Origin: an uncultured Methanofollis sp. | GTDB lineage: Archaea > Halobacteriota > Methanomicrobia > Methanomicrobiales > Methanofollaceae | Reading direction: 5' to 3' | Assembly: GCF_937919355.1 (NCBI RefSeq) | Contig: NZ_CALFSA010000206.1 | Span: forward strand, 1-22,739 | Length of the DNA: 22,739 nucleotides | Shown: in pieces, positions 21,155-22,739 of the stretch | How positions within the stretch are numbered: position 1 is the first letter of the stretch | How the letters are laid out: each line of letters begins with the position of its first letter | Notes under the pieces: generated by a model | Seen by the model: only the letters and a program-made list of their open reading frames with translations | Databases searched by the model: none | Told to the model about the DNA's origin: nothing | Position numbers and translations under genes: made by a program

Positions 21155-22094
21155 CCCGGGAGAAGGGGATGTTCCCGGCCCCGATCTCGGTTTTGATCGT
21201 GCACCCTTCCTCTGCGGCGTGGGCGATGAGGTTCATGCCCGAATAGGAGGCGATGGAGAGGCGGTGCGGGTCTCTCAGGAGGTTGAAGATCTTTTCTCCG
21301 GTCGCAAGCGGGAAGACGAAGCCGACCGACCGCATGGCCTGAACGATCTCCCTGACTTTGTCCTCGGCGGGGAGGGGGACCTGCCTGATATTGGCGAGGG
21401 TGACCCCGTCGCCAGTCGTGACATAGGCATGGACCGCGGTGAGGCCGGCGGCGATGAAGAGCTGGAGGGGGTCGATGCTTGTGCCGCGATAGGCGATGAG
21501 GTCGAGGAAGCGCGGCTGTTCGTGCTTTTTGATCGCGATCCTGCCACCGTATTTCATCTCGACAGGGATGCCCTGTCTCTGGAAGACGCCGTCCATGGTG
21601 ACGGAGCAGACGGTGATGAAGCCGGTGTGGCCGGGGGGTATGCGGGGGTCGTTGTCGGCGATGCCGTAGGCGTCGAAGAACCCGCACCCTGCGGTGATGA
21701 CGGCGTCGAAGGCCTTCCTGACGCGGTCGACCTCGGTGTCGGGGACGATGGAGAGGTTGTAGGCGACGTCGCCGGTGCCGCTCAGGGGGTCGAAGGTCGT
21801 CCTGACGGCGAGGCGTTCGAGTTTGGAGATGACGAAGCCTATACGTTCGCCGACTAGGGCGTTTTCAATCTCCGCAACGCCGCCCGGGGTGAGGACGCGG
21901 CCCCTGTTCCCGATCTTCTCGGTAAAGCCCATCTCGTCGAGGGAGCGGAGGTAGTACTGGACGGCACGGTCGGAGAGGACAAAGCCGTGCTCGGCCATGA
22001 GTTCGGAGAGGCGTTTCGCCCCCATGGGTTCGGGGTGCTCCTTGAGGAGCCTGAGGATCTCGATGCACTTCCTCTCTGTCCTGATGCCGTTCAT
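21147..22094 (-). CDS. NrpR-type transcriptional regulator, single DUF128 domain
   Basis: A 315-residue regulator with an N-terminal winged-helix domain (about residues 5-65, RKCIEILRLLKEHPEPMGAKRLSELM to RAVQYYLRSLDEMGFTEKIGNRGR). A DUF128/NrpR effector domain follows to the end (TVCSVTMDGVFQRQGIPVEMKYGGRI and LQLFIAAGLTAVHAYVTTGDG are typical). NrpR represses nitrogen-assimilation genes and is relieved by 2-oxoglutarate in Methanococcus and Methanosarcina. Only one DUF128 domain is present, so it resembles the NrpRI form that works with a separate NrpRII, not the two-domain NrpR. Whether it controls nitrogen genes here is not known; paralogues exist. Its ATG overlaps the dcd stop (ATGA), and its 3' end overlaps the FtsZ-like gene by 8 bp, tail to tail. 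Confidence 0.82.
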   Translation of the reverse strand: MNGIRTERKCIEILRLLKEHPEPMGAKRLSELMAEHGFVLSDRAVQYYLRSLDEMGFTEKIGNRGRVLTPGGVAEIENALVGERIGFVISKLERLAVRTTFDPLSGTGDVAYNLSIVPDTEVDRVRKAFDAVITAGCGFFDAYGIADNDPRIPPGHTGFITVCSVTMDGVFQRQGIPVEMKYGGRIAIKKHEQPRFLDLIAYRGTSIDPLQLFIAAGLTAVHAYVTTGDGVTLANIRQVPLPAEDKVREIVQAMRSVGFVFPLATGEKIFNLLRDPHRLSIASYSGMNLIAHAAEEGCTIKTEIGAGNIPFSRVT

Positions 22095-22528
22095 CGCGCC
22101 CTGACCACCCCGGTGCTGTCCTGGTACCGTCCGTTGTAGGTGCGTGAGCCGTCGCTGACCTCATGGAGGATCATCTGGACGACGCGGTCGCCGGCCGCAA
22201 GGCGGACGGGGGCCTCGCCCATGTTCGTGAGGCAGAGGGTGAGTTGTCCCCTGAAGCCGGGGTCGACGAAGCCGCCGCCGAGGAGGAGGCCGCGGCGGGC
22301 GTAGCTGGACCGGCACCGCAGGGTGGCGGCGACGTCCGCCGGGATCTCCACGTGTTCCATGCTCGGGACGAGTGTGCACTTTCCCGGGGGGAGGGAGATG
22401 TCGGCGCCGGCCCGCAGGTCGTACGAGGCGGGCTGGAGGGAGGCGTCTCCGAAGGGGGTGATGACAAGCCGCTTCTCTGGAGTGTCCGCCCCGAGGCGGG
22501 ACCGGATCTCAGCGGAAGAGAGGATCAT
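22091..22528 (-). CDS. dcd: dCTP deaminase/dUTPase-family protein with altered active site
   Basis: A short (145-residue) member of the Dcd/Dut trimer family, which converts dCTP to dUTP and/or dUTP to dUMP in thymidylate supply. It has CRSSYARRG at 72-80 (the S/R motif), GFVDPGFRGQLTLCLTN at 86-102, GDRVVQMI near 113-120 and a closing GRYQDSTG at 133-140 that fits the Dcd C-terminal lid. Where E. coli Dcd and the archaeal Dcd-Dut enzymes have the catalytic glutamate (LTLE or VLEF), this protein has Cys99. I re-read the codon as TGC. Deamination is therefore doubtful, and a dUTPase or binding role is possible. It is the first gene of a two-gene unit with the NrpR-type regulator. There is no clear Shine-Dalgarno site; a TATTAA about 30 bp upstream may indicate a leaderless mRNA. 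Confidence 0.75.
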   Translation of the reverse strand: MILSSAEIRSRLGADTPEKRLVITPFGDASLQPASYDLRAGADISLPPGKCTLVPSMEHVEIPADVAATLRCRSSYARRGLLLGGGFVDPGFRGQLTLCLTNMGEAPVRLAAGDRVVQMILHEVSDGSRTYNGRYQDSTGVVRAR

Positions 22529-22662
22529 ATCAGTAATGGTGGTTCTCGAAAATGCTTAATAACTTGTGATATGATATATACCACTGTACAATTCATTCAT
22601 TTCCTTCTAAATCAGGAGTTTTGCGGCAGGGGATGTGACGCCGCAGGGACTCCGGTTGCCCT
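22529..22662. promoter_or_regulatory. Divergent spacer between dcd and tRNA-Arg
   Basis: TGATATGATATATA (22567-22580) is an AT-rich stretch readable as a box A on either strand. On the minus strand TATATATC would start the dcd transcript near 22550, and on the plus strand it would place the tRNA precursor start near 22603. TCTAAAT (22606-22612) is a second plus-strand candidate closer to the tRNA. A hairpin, TGCGGC/GCCGCA (22620-22644), lies just before the tRNA leader end and may affect processing. Confidence 0.45.
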
Positions 22663-22734
22663 GGACCCATGGGGTAGAGGACATCCTTCTGGGCTTCGAA
22701 CCCAGGGACGCGGGTTCGATTCCCGCTGGGTCCG
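22663..22734 (+). tRNA. tRNA-Arg (anticodon UCG)
   Basis: The cloverleaf is complete. Acceptor GGACCCA pairs with TGGGTCC. The D arm reads GGGT/ATCC. The anticodon stem CTGGG/CCCAG encloses loop CTTCGAA, with anticodon TCG, which reads CGA and other CGN codons. The T stem GCGGG/CCCGC has loop TTCGATT, and the discriminator is G. The anticodon stem-loop places U33 and A37 normally. No intron is seen, and CCA is not encoded. Confidence 0.96.
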
Positions 22735-22739
22735 TTTTT
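22735..22739 (+). terminator. T5 run after tRNA-Arg
   Basis: Five Ts follow the discriminator base at the window edge and may be the start of an archaeal T-tract terminator; the rest is outside the window. Confidence 0.45.

Overview
The window is archaeal and points to a hydrogenotrophic methanogen of the order Methanomicrobiales. It carries an archaeal-type S10-spc ribosomal protein cluster with RNase P protein 1 and archaeal adenylate kinase. It also carries genes for tetrahydromethanopterin/F420 enzymes (mtd, mer), a Tfx-family regulator and an NrpR-type regulator. Base composition is GC-rich, promoters are box A (TATA-like), Shine-Dalgarno sites are GGTG/GAGGTG, and some starts are GTG or TTG. 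The genus (Methanofollis/Methanoculleus-like) is a guess.

Region 1 (171-14528, all minus strand) is one long tightly packed transcription unit. In transcript order it reads rpl3, rpl4, rpl23, rpl2, rps19, rpl22, rps3, rpl29, rnp1, rps17, rpl14, rpl24, rps4e, rpl5, rps14, rps8, rpl6, rpl32e, rpl19e, rpl18, rps5, rpl30, rpl15, secY, adkA, a DUF106/EMC3-like membrane protein and cmk. Genes overlap by 1-4 bases or are separated by at most 23. The 52-codon rps14 (7197-7355) is short and easily missed. The unit couples ribosome assembly to the Sec translocon, a probable Oxa1-superfamily insertase and two nucleotide kinases.

Region 2 (14529-15104) has no credible gene. A box A promoter at 15065-15073 would give rpl3 a leader of about 515 nt, and this leader is packed with short stem-loops, including one three-way junction. 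It is the most unusual non-coding stretch in the window.

Region 3 (15105-18960) holds C1/methanogenesis genes: a Tfx-family regulator divergent from mtd, then galT-like and mer genes on the minus strand. A 400-bp spacer (16485-16888) contains T-tracts, GC hairpins and degenerate repeats.

Region 4 (18961-22739) holds a tubulin/FtsZ-like protein with a long charged tail (plus strand). It is followed tail-to-tail by a two-gene minus-strand operon encoding a dCTP deaminase/dUTPase-family protein and a single-domain NrpR-type regulator. A tRNA-Arg(UCG) ends the window. The dCTP deaminase-like protein has cysteine where the family's catalytic glutamate is expected.

No CRISPR array, insertion sequence, integrase or attachment site was seen. 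The points most worth follow-up are the hairpin-rich ribosomal leader, the FtsZ-like protein with its repeated tail motif and possible leader peptide, and the altered Dcd active site.
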